DNA of 64,000 nucleotides from Candidatus Liberibacter solanacearum CLso-ZC1 (GTDB lineage Bacteria; Pseudomonadota; Alphaproteobacteria; Rhizobiales; Rhizobiaceae). A model generated the notes under the pieces. That model was not told the DNA's origin and did not search any database. It saw nothing but the letters and a program-made list of their open reading frames with translations. Positions 28,789 through 38,740 of this stretch are shown one piece after another. The stretch is taken from NCBI RefSeq assembly GCF_000183665.1, contig NC_014774.1:434001-498000 (forward strand), in the 5' to 3' direction. How positions within the stretch are numbered: position 1 is the stretch's first letter; every line of letters starts with the position of its first letter. A program made the translations under genes and the position numbers.

Positions 28789-29970
28789 ATGAATAAGGAG
28801 ATTGAATTCTTGAAAGATGGGCAAATAGTACCAGAAGATTTAATGCCAGAAAGAGTATCGAAAGTTATTGCCCGTGCTGGCATTGCTTCTCGGCGTGAGG
28901 TAGAGCGCATGATCACGCAGAAAAGAGTAAAGGTAAATGGTGTTTGCCTGGAAAGAGCGGCAGTAAATGTTATTTCTACTGATTGTATTGAGGTAGATGA
29001 TGTTCCTCTACGAAAAGCAGAAAGAACACGTTTATGGCTTTACCATAAACCTGTGGGATTAGTAACGACTCATTCCGATCCTACTGGACGCTCGACTGTA
29101 TTTGATAATGTACCTAGTATCGTTTCGCGTGTCGTTTCGGTGGGTCGTCTTGATATCAATACAGAAGGACTCCTTCTGCTGACCAATGATGGGGGACTTG
29201 CTCGTATTCTTGAATTGCCTTCTACACAATGGTTGCGTGTCTATCGTGTGCGTGCTTATGGGCAAATAGATCAAGAGAAGCTGGATTTATTAAAGGAAGG
29301 CATAGTCATTAAAGGTATTCATTATAGGGGAATGCAGGTCACTATTGATTCGCAAAAAGGTGCAAATGTTTGGCTTACAGTAGGTCTACGTGAAGGTAAA
29401 AATAGAGAAATAAAAAAGGTTTTTGAATTTTTTAATTGGAAAGTAAATCGTCTTATTCGTATTTCATATGGCCCTTTTCAATTGGGAGAATTGTTAGAAG
29501 GGGATACGAGGGAAGTTGCAAAGAAAGTATTGCGTGAGCAGTTGGGTGCAAATCTTTTAAAAGAAGCAAGAGTTAATTTAGAAGGACTCGTTTATTCTTC
29601 TGAAACGCCAATTCGGGATCATTCGAAGATGAAAGTAAAGTCTGACGATATTTCGAAAACAAAGAATAAGAAAAGTAAAGTCCATGGATTTAATAAGAAA
29701 AAACATGTGGATTTTCCAATACAAAGAAGGAATCGTTCTTCTAATGTATGGATGGCACAAGGTATTCATTCGTCTCTTCCATATGAGAAGCAGGGAGAGA
29801 AGGATTATCAATCGATGCATGATACCGGTTTTAAAAAAAGGAAGTACTCTCATAAAAGAAATAAAAAATTGCATAAGAAAAGTCCATTAGATATTGTCAA
29901 TAAATTTTTGCCCATAAAGAGGCAAAGACATCATTCCCATGATAATAATTGTGTAGATAACAAAAGTTAG
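28789..29970 (+). CDS. RluB-type rRNA pseudouridine synthase
   Basis: Isomerises uridine in 23S or 16S rRNA (RsuA/RluB/RluE family; the exact target site is not decided here). 393 residues. S4 RNA-binding domain at about 20-75 ([19 protein letters not shown]), catalytic motif [19 protein letters not shown], and [16 protein letters not shown]. Residues about 255-393 form a Lys/Arg-rich, low-complexity tail absent from E. coli homologues but usual in Rhizobiales. rsmD starts four bases after the stop. Confidence 0.92.
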   Translation: MNKEIEFLKDGQIVPEDLMPERVSKVIARAGIASRREVERMITQKRVKVNGVCLERAAVNVISTDCIEVDDVPLRKAERTRLWLYHKPVGLVTTHSDPTGRSTVFDNVPSIVSRVVSVGRLDINTEGLLLLTNDGGLARILELPSTQWLRVYRVRAYGQIDQEKLDLLKEGIVIKGIHYRGMQVTIDSQKGANVWLTVGLREGKNREIKKVFEFFNWKVNRLIRISYGPFQLGELLEGDTREVAKKVLREQLGANLLKEARVNLEGLVYSSETPIRDHSKMKVKSDDISKTKNKKSKVHGFNKKKHVDFPIQRRNRSSNVWMAQGIHSSLPYEKQGEKDYQSMHDTGFKKRKYSHKRNKKLHKKSPLDIVNKFLPIKRQRHHSHDNNCVDNKS

Positions 29971-29974
29971 TGAG

Positions 29975-30535
29975 ATGCGGATTGTTGGAGGTAAGTTTCG
30001 AGGACGTTTGCTATATACGCCTAAGAATCGATCTATTCGTCCTAGTGATAGTCGGACAAAAAAAGCCCTTTTTGATATTTTAACGCATGTTTATCCTGAT
30101 TATTTGGCTTCCACACGCATGTTAGATATGTTTGCAGGTACAGGATCCGTGGGGTTCGAAGCTTTATCTCGGGGTTGCCATTATGTTTTATTTGTCGATA
30201 ATAATGCTGAAAGCATAAGGTTGATTCGTAAAAATTCTGAATTTTTAGGTGTAGAAAAGAGCTGTAATATTTTTTTTAAAGATGTTTTGCATTTAAGGAA
30301 GATCGGAAATATAAAGCCGTTTAAATTGTTGTATTTAGACCCTCCATATGGGCAAGGATTTGTTCAGGAAGTACTAGATACAGTAGATGAAGAGGGATGG
30401 TTGGAGCCGAATGCTTTGGTTGTTGTAGAAGAATATGCAGGAAGTGATGTATCAGTTGGGTCTGCGTTTAAGTTTCTTCAATATCGTAAATATGGTGATA
30501 CGAAAATCCATTTTTTCTATTATCATCCTGTGTGA
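29975..30535 (+). CDS. rsmD: 16S rRNA (guanine(966)-N(2))-methyltransferase RsmD
   Basis: SAM-dependent methylase of the small subunit rRNA. 186 residues. N-terminal MRIVGGKFRGRLL, RPSDSRTKKALFDIL, SAM loop LDMFAGTGSVGFEALSRG and catalytic LDPPYGQG all match the family. TGGAGG upstream would fall inside the overlapping operon junction: it lies just four bases behind the pseudouridine synthase, suggesting co-translation. Confidence 0.95.
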   Translation: MRIVGGKFRGRLLYTPKNRSIRPSDSRTKKALFDILTHVYPDYLASTRMLDMFAGTGSVGFEALSRGCHYVLFVDNNAESIRLIRKNSEFLGVEKSCNIFFKDVLHLRKIGNIKPFKLLYLDPPYGQGFVQEVLDTVDEEGWLEPNALVVVEEYAGSDVSVGSAFKFLQYRKYGDTKIHFFYYHPV

Positions 30536-30971
30536 GGATTGAGAGGACTCAAATATATTTATTGATGAAAAACATTTTTCTTATTCATGCACAGAGGTGC
30601 TTTGAAAAAATTGTGTTCTGAGAATGTTTTTTAATGTCTTACGGTAATTTTATAATGTAAGAACTTATAATTTGACGATTGTTTCCATTTGTATAGTGTT
30701 AAAAATATTTTTACAATATACAAGTATGAATTATTTAGATGATAATATATATTATATTGGTTCTTATTTTTGCTTGCGATGCAATTTTTTAGTAATGGTA
30801 AAAATTACAACAGGGTAATTTGATATTACTATCTAAATTTAAAAATTATTTTTATTATCTAAGAAAATATATTCAATTTTTCGCAAAGATAATGATATTA
30901 TCAATTAATGTCAATGTTGCAGAGTATGTTTGATAAGATGGATTTGTACTAGTGCGGAAAAATTGTGTTTG
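30536..30971. other. Intergenic region before the CysQ/IMPase gene
   Basis: About 435 very AT-rich bases. No gene, fold or clear promoter pair was recognised. Confidence 0.4.
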
Positions 30972-31766
30972 ATGGATACGAGTTTTATGTATGAATGGGA
31001 AAAAGACCTTGATATAGTTAGATCAGCGGTTCAAGGAGCCAGTGCGATAGCTATGCGGTATTTCCTTCACTCTCCTAATGTTTGGTGGAAGAACGAAGGA
31101 TCTTCTCCGGTATGTGATGCTGATATTGCCGTCAATGATTATCTTGAATCATTTTTAAGGCCTTTGCGTCCTTCGTATGGATGGCTTTCTGAAGAAACGG
31201 ATGATGATCTACAGCGGTTAAATTGTGAGACTCTTTTTGTAGTTGATCCTATCGATGGGACAAGAGCATTTATTGATGGTAGAAAAGAATGGTGTATTAG
31301 CGTTGCAGTTGTTCATCGCGGTCGTCCTGTGACTAGTGTGGTGCATGCGTCAGCTTTTGATAAGGAATTTTTTGTTTCTGTTGGGATGAAACCAATTTGT
31401 AATGGGAAAAATATATCTGTTGCTTCTTCCGCAATAGGAGATTGTTTAATGGTAATGGCAGGGGATTTTTTATTAAAGGGACTAGAATCTTATATTCACT
31501 TCCAACAAAAACCTTGTGTATCATCGTTGTGTTTACGATTAGTTATGGTTGCAAGTGGGGAAATAGATGCCGTTATTGTTAATCGAAATTCTAATGATTG
31601 GGATCTTGCCGCTGCTGACTTATTGCTTCAATGTGCTGGAGGTGAACTAGTTGATGTGGATGGAAAATTATTAACATATAACCGTTCTCAGGTCAGTCAT
31701 GACGTATTATTTGCTTCTACTAAATGTCATTTTGCGTCTTTTAAACCGCATTTATCAACTTTATAG
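30972..31766 (+). CDS. CysQ-like/inositol monophosphatase family phosphatase
   Basis: Magnesium-dependent phosphatase of the IMPase superfamily, probably a 3'(2'),5'-bisphosphate nucleotidase. About 264 residues. Metal sites: GWLSEETDDD, VVDPIDGTRAFIDG and NDWDLAAADLLLQCAGG. The sugar-phosphate specificity cannot be read from sequence. The start is uncertain: a TTG at 30930 is in frame, but ATG 30972 brings the N-terminus into register with the family. In Rhizobiales the same gene precedes the DUF4170, waaA and lpxK genes, as here. Confidence 0.82.
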   Translation: MDTSFMYEWEKDLDIVRSAVQGASAIAMRYFLHSPNVWWKNEGSSPVCDADIAVNDYLESFLRPLRPSYGWLSEETDDDLQRLNCETLFVVDPIDGTRAFIDGRKEWCISVAVVHRGRPVTSVVHASAFDKEFFVSVGMKPICNGKNISVASSAIGDCLMVMAGDFLLKGLESYIHFQQKPCVSSLCLRLVMVASGEIDAVIVNRNSNDWDLAAADLLLQCAGGELVDVDGKLLTYNRSQVSHDVLFASTKCHFASFKPHLSTL

Positions 31767-31832
31767 ATGGAGTTGAGCAAATATTTTCTTATTTTTAATC
31801 AGAATAGCAATAGTTGTAATTAATGGAGAGTA

Positions 31833-32081
31833 ATGATTGTGACTAAAGATATCGATAAAGAGCAAGCTTTATATCTTGTATTTGGTGGAGAGTTAGAAGA
31901 AATCACAAAGAAAAAAATTCGTAATCTTGATGATATAGATGTTGTCGGAATATTTTCTAGCTATTCTAGCGCTTACGATGCTTGGAAGGAAAAATCTCAA
32001 CAGACAGTCGATAATGCATTAATGCGTTATTTTGTCGTAGATATTTCTCGTTTTCCGTATTGTGATTTGGAAAAAAAATAG
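31833..32081 (+). CDS. DUF4170 family small protein
   Basis: 82 residues, soluble. LYLVFGGELE, then VGIFSSYSSAYDAWKEKSQQ and YFVVDISRF are the DUF4170 pattern. Function unknown. It regularly sits just before waaA in Rhizobiales, so a link to lipid A or Kdo metabolism has been suspected only from position. AATGGAGAGTA precedes the ATG. Confidence 0.8.
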   Translation: MIVTKDIDKEQALYLVFGGELEEITKKKIRNLDDIDVVGIFSSYSSAYDAWKEKSQQTVDNALMRYFVVDISRFPYCDLEKK

Positions 32082-32202
32082 ATCTAATATTTTTTAATCT
32101 GTTAAAGTGGGGATATGGACGTATTTTTTTTTGATTGTTTCTCATATCCAGTAGAATTTACAACAGAAAAATAAATATTTGGTACGCAAGGAATTTATTT
32201 TA

Positions 32203-33525
32203 TTGGATGTTATAGTAAGTTATATACTTTTTGGAATATATCGCTGGGGTGGCATTCTATTAATGCCTTTTCTATCGTTTTATCTACATTTTCAGAAATT
32301 ATTTGATAAGGAAAAAGCCACAATAGGGATAGAGAAGTTAGGTTATCCTAGTTCTTTTCGTCCTATGGGTCCGCTTATTTGGTTTCATGCTGTAAGTGTT
32401 GGAGAAACTATAGCGCTTATCGGACTTATTCGTGCGATACGAAATCGTAATATTAATGTTTTATTAACGACGAGAACTCTCACCTCTGCTAGAGTAGCGC
32501 GAAAATATTTGGGTCAAGAAGTAATCCATCAATACGCTCCTTTTGATATACAGCCTGTTCTTTTGCGTTTTTTAAAATATTGGCATCCAGATTATTTCAT
32601 ATTGTCGGAATCAGAAATATGGCCATTAACTGTCTTTGAATTATCTAAGAAACGCATTCCTCAGATTATCGTTAATGCACGCATGTCTGATCGTTCTTTT
32701 AGAAATTGGCGTATTCTTCCTTATTTTTCAAAAAAAATTTTTAGTCAATTTTCTTTGGTTGTTGTTCAATCTGAGAGTGATTTTATACATTATAAAGAGT
32801 TAGGGACAAAGAAATTAGTTGTATCCGGTAATCTTAAAGTAGATATCGTCCCCCTTCCATGTGATGATAAATTACTTTCTGTATATCAGAAAGAAATTGC
32901 AGGACGATGTACTTGGGCAGCAATTTCAACTTTTGAAGGGGAAGAAGATGCAGCGGTATATGTTCATAATTTGATTAGATCTCGTCAGGATATTCTAACT
33001 ATCCTCGTGCCGCGTCATCCTGAGCGTTGTAATGCGATAGAACGAAGACTCGTTTCTAAAGGACTAAAAGTTGCTCGACATACTCGAAGAGATGCTTTGA
33101 GTGCAGATGTAGATATCTTTTTAGGGGATACGATTGGTGAAATGGGTCTTTATTTGCGTATGACTGAAATTGCTTTTGTAGGTCGATCTTTATCTTCTAA
33201 TGGAGGGCAAAATCCTCTTGAACCAGCTATGCTTGGCTGTGCTATTCTATCCGGTCCGAATGTAGAAAATTTTCGAAATATTTATCAAAAAATGGTATCT
33301 TCTGGTGCTGTGCGGATAATAGAAGATGTTGAAAAATTGGCTAGTATGGTACATTCGTTGCTATCTGATCCCACAATGCGAGATGAAATGATTAATACGG
33401 CTATGAATGAAGTAAAAAAGATGCAGGGTCCTCTTAAAATAACGTTATGTGCCTTAGATCCTTATATTAGTTCTCTTGTTTTGCAACCTCATTTGTTGTC
33501 TCAGGAATTGTATTGTGGTAGATAA
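32203..33525 (+). CDS. waaA: 3-deoxy-D-manno-octulosonic acid transferase
   Basis: Membrane-anchored GT30 enzyme adding Kdo to lipid IVA. About 440 residues, with an N-terminal hydrophobic anchor (VIVSYILFGIYRWGGILLMP). The acceptor-site block FHAVSVGETIALIGLI with its key Glu, SESEIWP, NARMSDRSF and the donor-site GGQNPLEPA are all present. No ATG fits; TTG 32203 is chosen because AAGGA lies about ten bases upstream and the anchor starts at once. TTG 32179 is also possible. Confidence 0.92.
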   Translation: MDVIVSYILFGIYRWGGILLMPFLSFYLHFQKLFDKEKATIGIEKLGYPSSFRPMGPLIWFHAVSVGETIALIGLIRAIRNRNINVLLTTRTLTSARVARKYLGQEVIHQYAPFDIQPVLLRFLKYWHPDYFILSESEIWPLTVFELSKKRIPQIIVNARMSDRSFRNWRILPYFSKKIFSQFSLVVVQSESDFIHYKELGTKKLVVSGNLKVDIVPLPCDDKLLSVYQKEIAGRCTWAAISTFEGEEDAAVYVHNLIRSRQDILTILVPRHPERCNAIERRLVSKGLKVARHTRRDALSADVDIFLGDTIGEMGLYLRMTEIAFVGRSLSSNGGQNPLEPAMLGCAILSGPNVENFRNIYQKMVSSGAVRIIEDVEKLASMVHSLLSDPTMRDEMINTAMNEVKKMQGPLKITLCALDPYISSLVLQPHLLSQELYCGR

Positions 33526-33602
33526 AATATTTTTTGGATAAGTTGAAAATATAAAAAAATTTTCATTTCAGTTGTTTTTACACAAACTTGTTGGGAGTGG
33601 TG

Positions 33603-34637
33603 TTGAAGATATTTGATGTGCGTTACATGATTAAGACTCCGTTATTTTGGTGGAAATCACAAGGGTTGTGTTCATTATTTCTTTATCCCATCTCTTTAAT
33701 TTATGGTGCTATTTCATCGATACGTATGAAATATGGTCAGCGTTGGAATGCTCCAATTCCTATTATTTGTGTTGGTGGTTTTGTTATGGGGGGGACAGGA
33801 AAGACGCCTACTGCGTTGGCACTTGCTTCAGCCGTCATTGATAAAAATCTCAAACCAGGCTTTTTATCACGTGGATATGGTCGAAAATCAACTCTATCTC
33901 TTCGTGTTGATTTAGAAAAACATGGAGCTTATGATGTTGGAGATGAGCCACTTTTGCTCGCCCAACGAGCAACAGTCGTTGTTACGAATGATCGAAAAAT
34001 GGGAGTTAAAATGTTACTCCAAGAAAGAGTGGATATTATCATTATGGATGATGGTTTCCATTCTGCTGATTTACGAGCAGATTTCTCTCTTATAGTGGTG
34101 GATTCTCATCGTGGATTAGGGAACGGATTAGTATTTCCAGCAGGACCTTTAAGAGTTCCGTTGTCAAGACAACTTTTGTATGTTGATGCTATTCTTTATG
34201 TAGGTGATACAAAAAATATAATTCCTAGCATTAAGAATAAACTTATTTATTTTTCTAAATTAGAACCACGTTTAAAATTTGACTTTTCTAAGACAAGAGT
34301 TCTTGCTTTTTCTGGTATTGCAGATACAAAAAAATTTTTTACTACTATTCAAAAATTAGGTGCAATTATTGAAAAACATTACTCTTTTGGAGATCATGCG
34401 CATCTTAGCGACAAGAAGATAGAGTGTATTCTTGATCAAGCTCAACAGGATAACTTAGTTTTGGTAACGACTGAGAAAGATGCAATGCGTTTATACAAAC
34501 GTTCTGGAATAGCTGAAAAACTTTTGTCTATAAGTATAGTCATTGGAGTCGATATGATTTTTCAAGACCCAACTAATCTTTCAGATATAGTTGATAAGAC
34601 GATTCTTTCTTTTGATAATAGAAATTCATGTATTTAA
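33603..34637 (+). CDS. lpxK: Tetraacyldisaccharide 4'-kinase
   Basis: Phosphorylates the 4' position of the lipid A disaccharide at the inner membrane. About 344 residues. P-loop GGFVMGGTGKTPTALAL, SRGYGRKS, DVGDEPLLLA and IIMDDGFHSADL are the family signatures, with a hydrophobic N-terminal helix. Start TTG 33603 is preferred because GGGAG is five bases upstream; TTG 33588 has no binding site. Its stop codon overlaps that of the convergent DUF2093 gene. Confidence 0.92.
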   Translation: MKIFDVRYMIKTPLFWWKSQGLCSLFLYPISLIYGAISSIRMKYGQRWNAPIPIICVGGFVMGGTGKTPTALALASAVIDKNLKPGFLSRGYGRKSTLSLRVDLEKHGAYDVGDEPLLLAQRATVVVTNDRKMGVKMLLQERVDIIIMDDGFHSADLRADFSLIVVDSHRGLGNGLVFPAGPLRVPLSRQLLYVDAILYVGDTKNIIPSIKNKLIYFSKLEPRLKFDFSKTRVLAFSGIADTKKFFTTIQKLGAIIEKHYSFGDHAHLSDKKIECILDQAQQDNLVLVTTEKDAMRLYKRSGIAEKLLSISIVIGVDMIFQDPTNLSDIVDKTILSFDNRNSCI

Positions 34638-34864
34638 TCAACAATTGTGCCAGCACGTCTTTCGGCTTCTAAAGAAGATTTTGAATCGGCATAAGGAACT
34701 TGTCTATCAACATTCCAATAACAAAGTTTTTGTAAAGGAATACGTTGTCCTGTAATTGCACATATTACATATGTTCCAGGACGTATAACCTTAAATGTGC
34801 CATCTTTATATTGAATGACTGCTTCATTTTCATTCGAGTCAATTTTATTATACATATTGCTCAT
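34634..34864 (-). CDS. DUF2093 family small protein
   Basis: 76 residues. IQYKDGTFKVIRPGTYVICAITGQRI in outline (VIRPGTYVICAITG visible), then LCYWNVDRQVPYA and SSLEAERR match DUF2093, a conserved rhizobial protein of unknown function. It has the usual place between lpxK and mutL. Its stop (34636-34634) shares bases with the lpxK stop. Confidence 0.85.
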   Translation of the reverse strand: MSNMYNKIDSNENEAVIQYKDGTFKVIRPGTYVICAITGQRIPLQKLCYWNVDRQVPYADSKSSLEAERRAGTIVD

Positions 34865-34904
34865 CTTCTTTCTATATTAGTATGGAACAGGTAATTTGTT
34901 ATTT

Positions 34905-36707
34905 TTAACGTCCAAATAATTTTTCTATATCAGATAATTTAAGTTTGATAAAAGTAGGGCGTCCATGATTACACTGACTACTATTATTATTTTGTTCCAT
35001 TTCTCTTAATAATCTATTCATTTCTGTAAGATGCATTTTTCTCCCTGAACGGATAGATCCATAGCAAGCCATGGTTGCAAGAATTTTATCTATTTTATCG
35101 GTCAAATTATTCTTCGTATTGTTTTCTATAATTTCATCAACAATATCTCGTAAGAGTTGTGAGACATTGTTTTTAGAAAGAATTGCAGGGATCTCACGAA
35201 TAGCAATGGCATTAAGTCCAAAACGTTCAACTGTTACTCCTAGTCGACGAAGATCTTCATCATGCTCTAAGATTAGTGCACATTCCCCTTCAAGAAGATC
35301 AATTATTTCTGGTATTAATAACGTTTGCGAAGTAATTTTATCATTTATATTAAAATCCTGTCGCATTTTTTCAAAAATGAGTCGCTCATGTGCAGCGTGT
35401 TGATCAACAATGATTAATTCATCGTAGGTTTGAGAAATAATATAATTTTGGTGAATTTGTGCACATGCCATCCCAAGCGGATAATTTGATGTTGTGGTAT
35501 CGTTAATAGAATTATCATCCATAAAATATTTATTATTAGTAGTTAACAACTCTTTTGTAGATAAATTATTTTCTTGAAGTACAAGTTTTTCTTGAGAATG
35601 TGAGGGTATAGCCTTATGTTCATATGTTATAGGGCGAAATTTTTCTGCATTTTCTTGATGAAAAGAAGAAATCATTTTATTAGAAAGAATAGAAGAAGTG
35701 AAGTTTCTTTTCTTATTAATTGATTTCTGAATGCTTTGAATAATAAAATTACGTACCATAGAAGGATCACGAAAACGGACATCAGATTTTGCAGGATGGA
35801 CGTTGACGTCTACTTGTGTTGGATTAATCTCTAATAAAAGCACAATAACAGGATAGCGTCTTAGTGGTATAGTTTCAGAATAAGCTATTCGAATTGTTGA
35901 AAGAATCAATTTATCTTGAATAATTCTACCATTGACAAAAACATATAATTGATTTGCATTTCCTCGATTAAAAGTAGGAATGCCTGCGTATCCCCGAAGG
36001 GTAATATTAGGGGATGTTTCATTTATTTCAACTGCATTGTTAATAAAATCTTCTCCAATGACCTGAGAAATACGATCGGGGAAATTGCCATCAGTAGATT
36101 TAAAATCCATTGTATAACGATTATTCTTAGTCGTTGAAAATGTGAATCGTACTGCGGGATAAGCAATGGCCATGCGTCGGATGACATTAGCAATTAAGTT
36201 AGTTTCTATCTGTTCGCTTTTTAAAAAATTTAATCTTGCAGGTATTGTAAAAAAAAGATCTCGAACTTCTACAATAGTACCAGGATTCATAGCAACAGGA
36301 CGAACAGAGGATATTTTTTCTCCAGAAATGGTGATTTGTGCGCCAGTGTTATTTTGAGGAGAACGACTCATCAACGTAAGATGAGCTACAGCGCCGATTG
36401 AAGGAAGTGCTTCTCCTCTGAAACCAAATGTGCATATATTGGAAAAATTATCAAATATTTTCGATGTACAATGGCGTTGTACTGCCATTTGGATTTCTTC
36501 CGATGTCATGCCGAAACCATTGTCAGTGATCTGAAAGAAGGATTTTCCTCCCCCTGAAATCACAGTTTCAATGCAAGTAGATTCTGCATCAAGAGAATTT
36601 TCTATTAATTCTTTGATAGCAATAGCAGGTCTTTCAATAATTTCACCAGCAGCGATTTGATTAACGATTTTTTCAGAAAGTTTTCTAATTTTCATGGAGC
36701 GCGACAT
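34905..36707 (-). CDS. mutL: DNA mismatch repair protein MutL
   Basis: 600 residues, full length. GHKL ATPase: NQIAAGEIIERPA, KELIENSLDA, DNGFGM and FGFRGEALPSI. A linker of low conservation covers roughly residues 335-410. The C-terminal endonuclease motif DQHAAHERLIFE is intact, so this MutL should nick DNA itself and need no MutH. It ends in the HGRPT block and a metal-site region. mutS is not in the window. Confidence 0.95.
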   Translation of the reverse strand: MSRSMKIRKLSEKIVNQIAAGEIIERPAIAIKELIENSLDAESTCIETVISGGGKSFFQITDNGFGMTSEEIQMAVQRHCTSKIFDNFSNICTFGFRGEALPSIGAVAHLTLMSRSPQNNTGAQITISGEKISSVRPVAMNPGTIVEVRDLFFTIPARLNFLKSEQIETNLIANVIRRMAIAYPAVRFTFSTTKNNRYTMDFKSTDGNFPDRISQVIGEDFINNAVEINETSPNITLRGYAGIPTFNRGNANQLYVFVNGRIIQDKLILSTIRIAYSETIPLRRYPVIVLLLEINPTQVDVNVHPAKSDVRFRDPSMVRNFIIQSIQKSINKKRNFTSSILSNKMISSFHQENAEKFRPITYEHKAIPSHSQEKLVLQENNLSTKELLTTNNKYFMDDNSINDTTTSNYPLGMACAQIHQNYIISQTYDELIIVDQHAAHERLIFEKMRQDFNINDKITSQTLLIPEIIDLLEGECALILEHDEDLRRLGVTVERFGLNAIAIREIPAILSKNNVSQLLRDIVDEIIENNTKNNLTDKIDKILATMACYGSIRSGRKMHLTEMNRLLREMEQNNNSSQCNHGRPTFIKLKLSDIEKLFGR

Positions 36708-36849
36708 TTTGAATGAAACATACTTGATTATACAAGTTTATCAGGAGTTGCAAAGCAATAATTATTGATAGAAATAAATACTAGCGCATAATTATATTAC
36801 TTTATCTCGAAATATAAGTAATTTCTATAACGGAGTTGCTGTTGTTTTA

Positions 36850-37704
36850 TCACGAAACATTGTTATTTTCAGAAAATATATTTGTGATACGGCAAAAATC
36901 TTCTATGGAAAGATTTTCAGCTCTGAGGCTTGATTCTATTCCTGCTTGGCGCAATAAATTTTCACCTTCTAGTGGTTTTAAACTTTGTCTTAGTGTTTTT
37001 CGTCTTTTCCCAAAAGCTTCTTGAGTGATTTTTTTAAGAGATTCTAGGCAGCAGGGGATAGGATTTAAATGTGGAGTGAAGTGAACAACAGTTGATGTTA
37101 TTTTAGGTTTAGGGAAAAAAACATGAGGAGGAATATCAAACATTATCTTGGCTTTTGTCCTCCAACTGGTGAGGATACTTAATCTTCCATAATGAGGATC
37201 ATTTTTTTGAGCTGTTATACGTTTTCCTACTTCTTTTTGAAAAAGTAGTGTTAATGATTCCCAAAAAGGTGGCCAAGTAGAAGAAGTAATCCAGTTAAAT
37301 AATAACCGTGTTCCAATATTATATGGAAGATTTGAAATGATGCGAATAGGGGCAGGGATGTGCGATAATTCTTTGAAGTCAATTTTCAAGGCATCGCCTT
37401 GTATGATTTCTAGTCGATTGGGATATTGTAAAGAAATATTGTTTAAAATTGGCAAAAACTGTGGATCTTTTTCTACAACGATGACTTTTTGCGCTCCTAG
37501 TTCAAGCAGAATCTGAGTTAAGTTTCCTGGTCCTGGTCCAATTTCTATAGCGGTAACACCATTCAATGAACCGGATGTTGTTGCAATTTTTTTAAGCAAA
37601 TTGATATCAAAAAGAAAATTTTGTCCCATGTTTTTATGAGGTACAATATCGTAACGAGAGAGAATATTTTTGAGGGAATTTTTTTTATTTTTTGAGATCA
37701 TCAC
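36850..37704 (-). CDS. rsmA: 16S rRNA (adenine(1518)-N(6)/adenine(1519)-N(6))-dimethyltransferase
   Basis: KsgA, dimethylates two adenines near the 16S 3' end. 284 residues. N-terminal KNMGQNFLFDINLLKKI, SAM loop EIGPGPGNLTQILLE, catalytic ISNLPYNIGTRLLF, and the FGKRRKTLRQSLK segment. The first codons overlap the pdxA stop by four bases (ATGA arrangement), indicating translational coupling at the end of the lpt-surA-pdxA operon. Confidence 0.96.
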   Translation of the reverse strand: MMISKNKKNSLKNILSRYDIVPHKNMGQNFLFDINLLKKIATTSGSLNGVTAIEIGPGPGNLTQILLELGAQKVIVVEKDPQFLPILNNISLQYPNRLEIIQGDALKIDFKELSHIPAPIRIISNLPYNIGTRLLFNWITSSTWPPFWESLTLLFQKEVGKRITAQKNDPHYGRLSILTSWRTKAKIMFDIPPHVFFPKPKITSTVVHFTPHLNPIPCCLESLKKITQEAFGKRRKTLRQSLKPLEGENLLRQAGIESSLRAENLSIEDFCRITNIFSENNNVS

Positions 37705-38726
37705 AATGAGTTCTTTTGATATCCAAGTTGTGCAGCGATTTTAAGAGCCGAAACTAGGCTTTCTTCATGAACATTAGGGCCTCCTGCAATGTCAAAGGCA
37801 GTGCCGTGATCAGGGGATGTGCGTATGAAAGGCAAGCCGAGTGTGATGTTGACCGTTTGATTAAAACTAAGAGTTTTAACTGGAATAAGAGCTTGATCAT
37901 GGTACATACATATAGCGACGTCATAGTTTTGGCGGGCACTATGATGAAACATGCTGTCGGCGGGAAGGGGTCCTATAATATTCTTGTTTTCTTTTTTCAA
38001 TTGCACAATGGCTGGAGAAATTATATCTTTTTCTTCCATGCCAATAGTTGCATTTTCTCCCGCATGTGGATTGAGACCTGATATAGCAATACGAGGATGG
38101 TTGATTTTAAAGTTTTTTTCCATTGCGTTATGAACAGTGTGGCATGTTTCTATAATTAATTTTTTTGATAGAATATGGACAATATTTGCAAGCGGTATGT
38201 GGATTGTTACTGGGACAGTTCGCAATTGTGGATTAGACAACATCATAACTGGTTTATAAGTTATACCTGTGTTTTTTTTTGCTAGCTCAGCTAAAAATTC
38301 TGTATGTCCAAGAAAATTGAATTTTTCTTTATATAATAAAAACTTTGAAACTGGATTGGTAACCATTGCTAGTGCCTGGCCAGATAGAGTGAGAGAAACA
38401 GCTTTTTCAATATTAGCAATAGTATTAGATGCCGTTTTGGGCTGGGGTATTCCTGTTATAATTTTAAAACCACATGGAGAACTAATGATTGGCAATGCTT
38501 TTTCAAAAGATGAAACCGCATGCGCACAATCTGTTTCATAGAGAGGAATATTAAGGTTAAGTTGTTTTGCTCGCTCATTTAATACGTCTGGATCTCCAAT
38601 ATAAATAAAAGGAGGGATTGATCTTATTCGACGATTTGCCCATGCTTTAAGAGATATATCAGGGCCAATGCCCGCAGGATCTCCTTGCGTAAGGATAAGA
38701 GGCAACGAAAAAAAAGATTTGTCCAT
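37701..38726 (-). CDS. pdxA: 4-hydroxythreonine-4-phosphate dehydrogenase
   Basis: NAD-dependent step of pyridoxal phosphate synthesis. 341 residues. LTQGDPAGIGPDISLKAW near the N-terminus, metal ligands in FLGHTEFLAEL, GLNPHAGENATIG and MYHDQALIPVKTL, and LPFIRTSPDHGTAFDIAG near the C-terminus. Lies 14 bases behind the SurA-like gene and overlaps rsmA. Confidence 0.95.
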   Translation of the reverse strand: MDKSFFSLPLILTQGDPAGIGPDISLKAWANRRIRSIPPFIYIGDPDVLNERAKQLNLNIPLYETDCAHAVSSFEKALPIISSPCGFKIITGIPQPKTASNTIANIEKAVSLTLSGQALAMVTNPVSKFLLYKEKFNFLGHTEFLAELAKKNTGITYKPVMMLSNPQLRTVPVTIHIPLANIVHILSKKLIIETCHTVHNAMEKNFKINHPRIAISGLNPHAGENATIGMEEKDIISPAIVQLKKENKNIIGPLPADSMFHHSARQNYDVAICMYHDQALIPVKTLSFNQTVNITLGLPFIRTSPDHGTAFDIAGGPNVHEESLVSALKIAAQLGYQKNSL

Positions 38727-38740
38727 AAAGTATATTCAAT

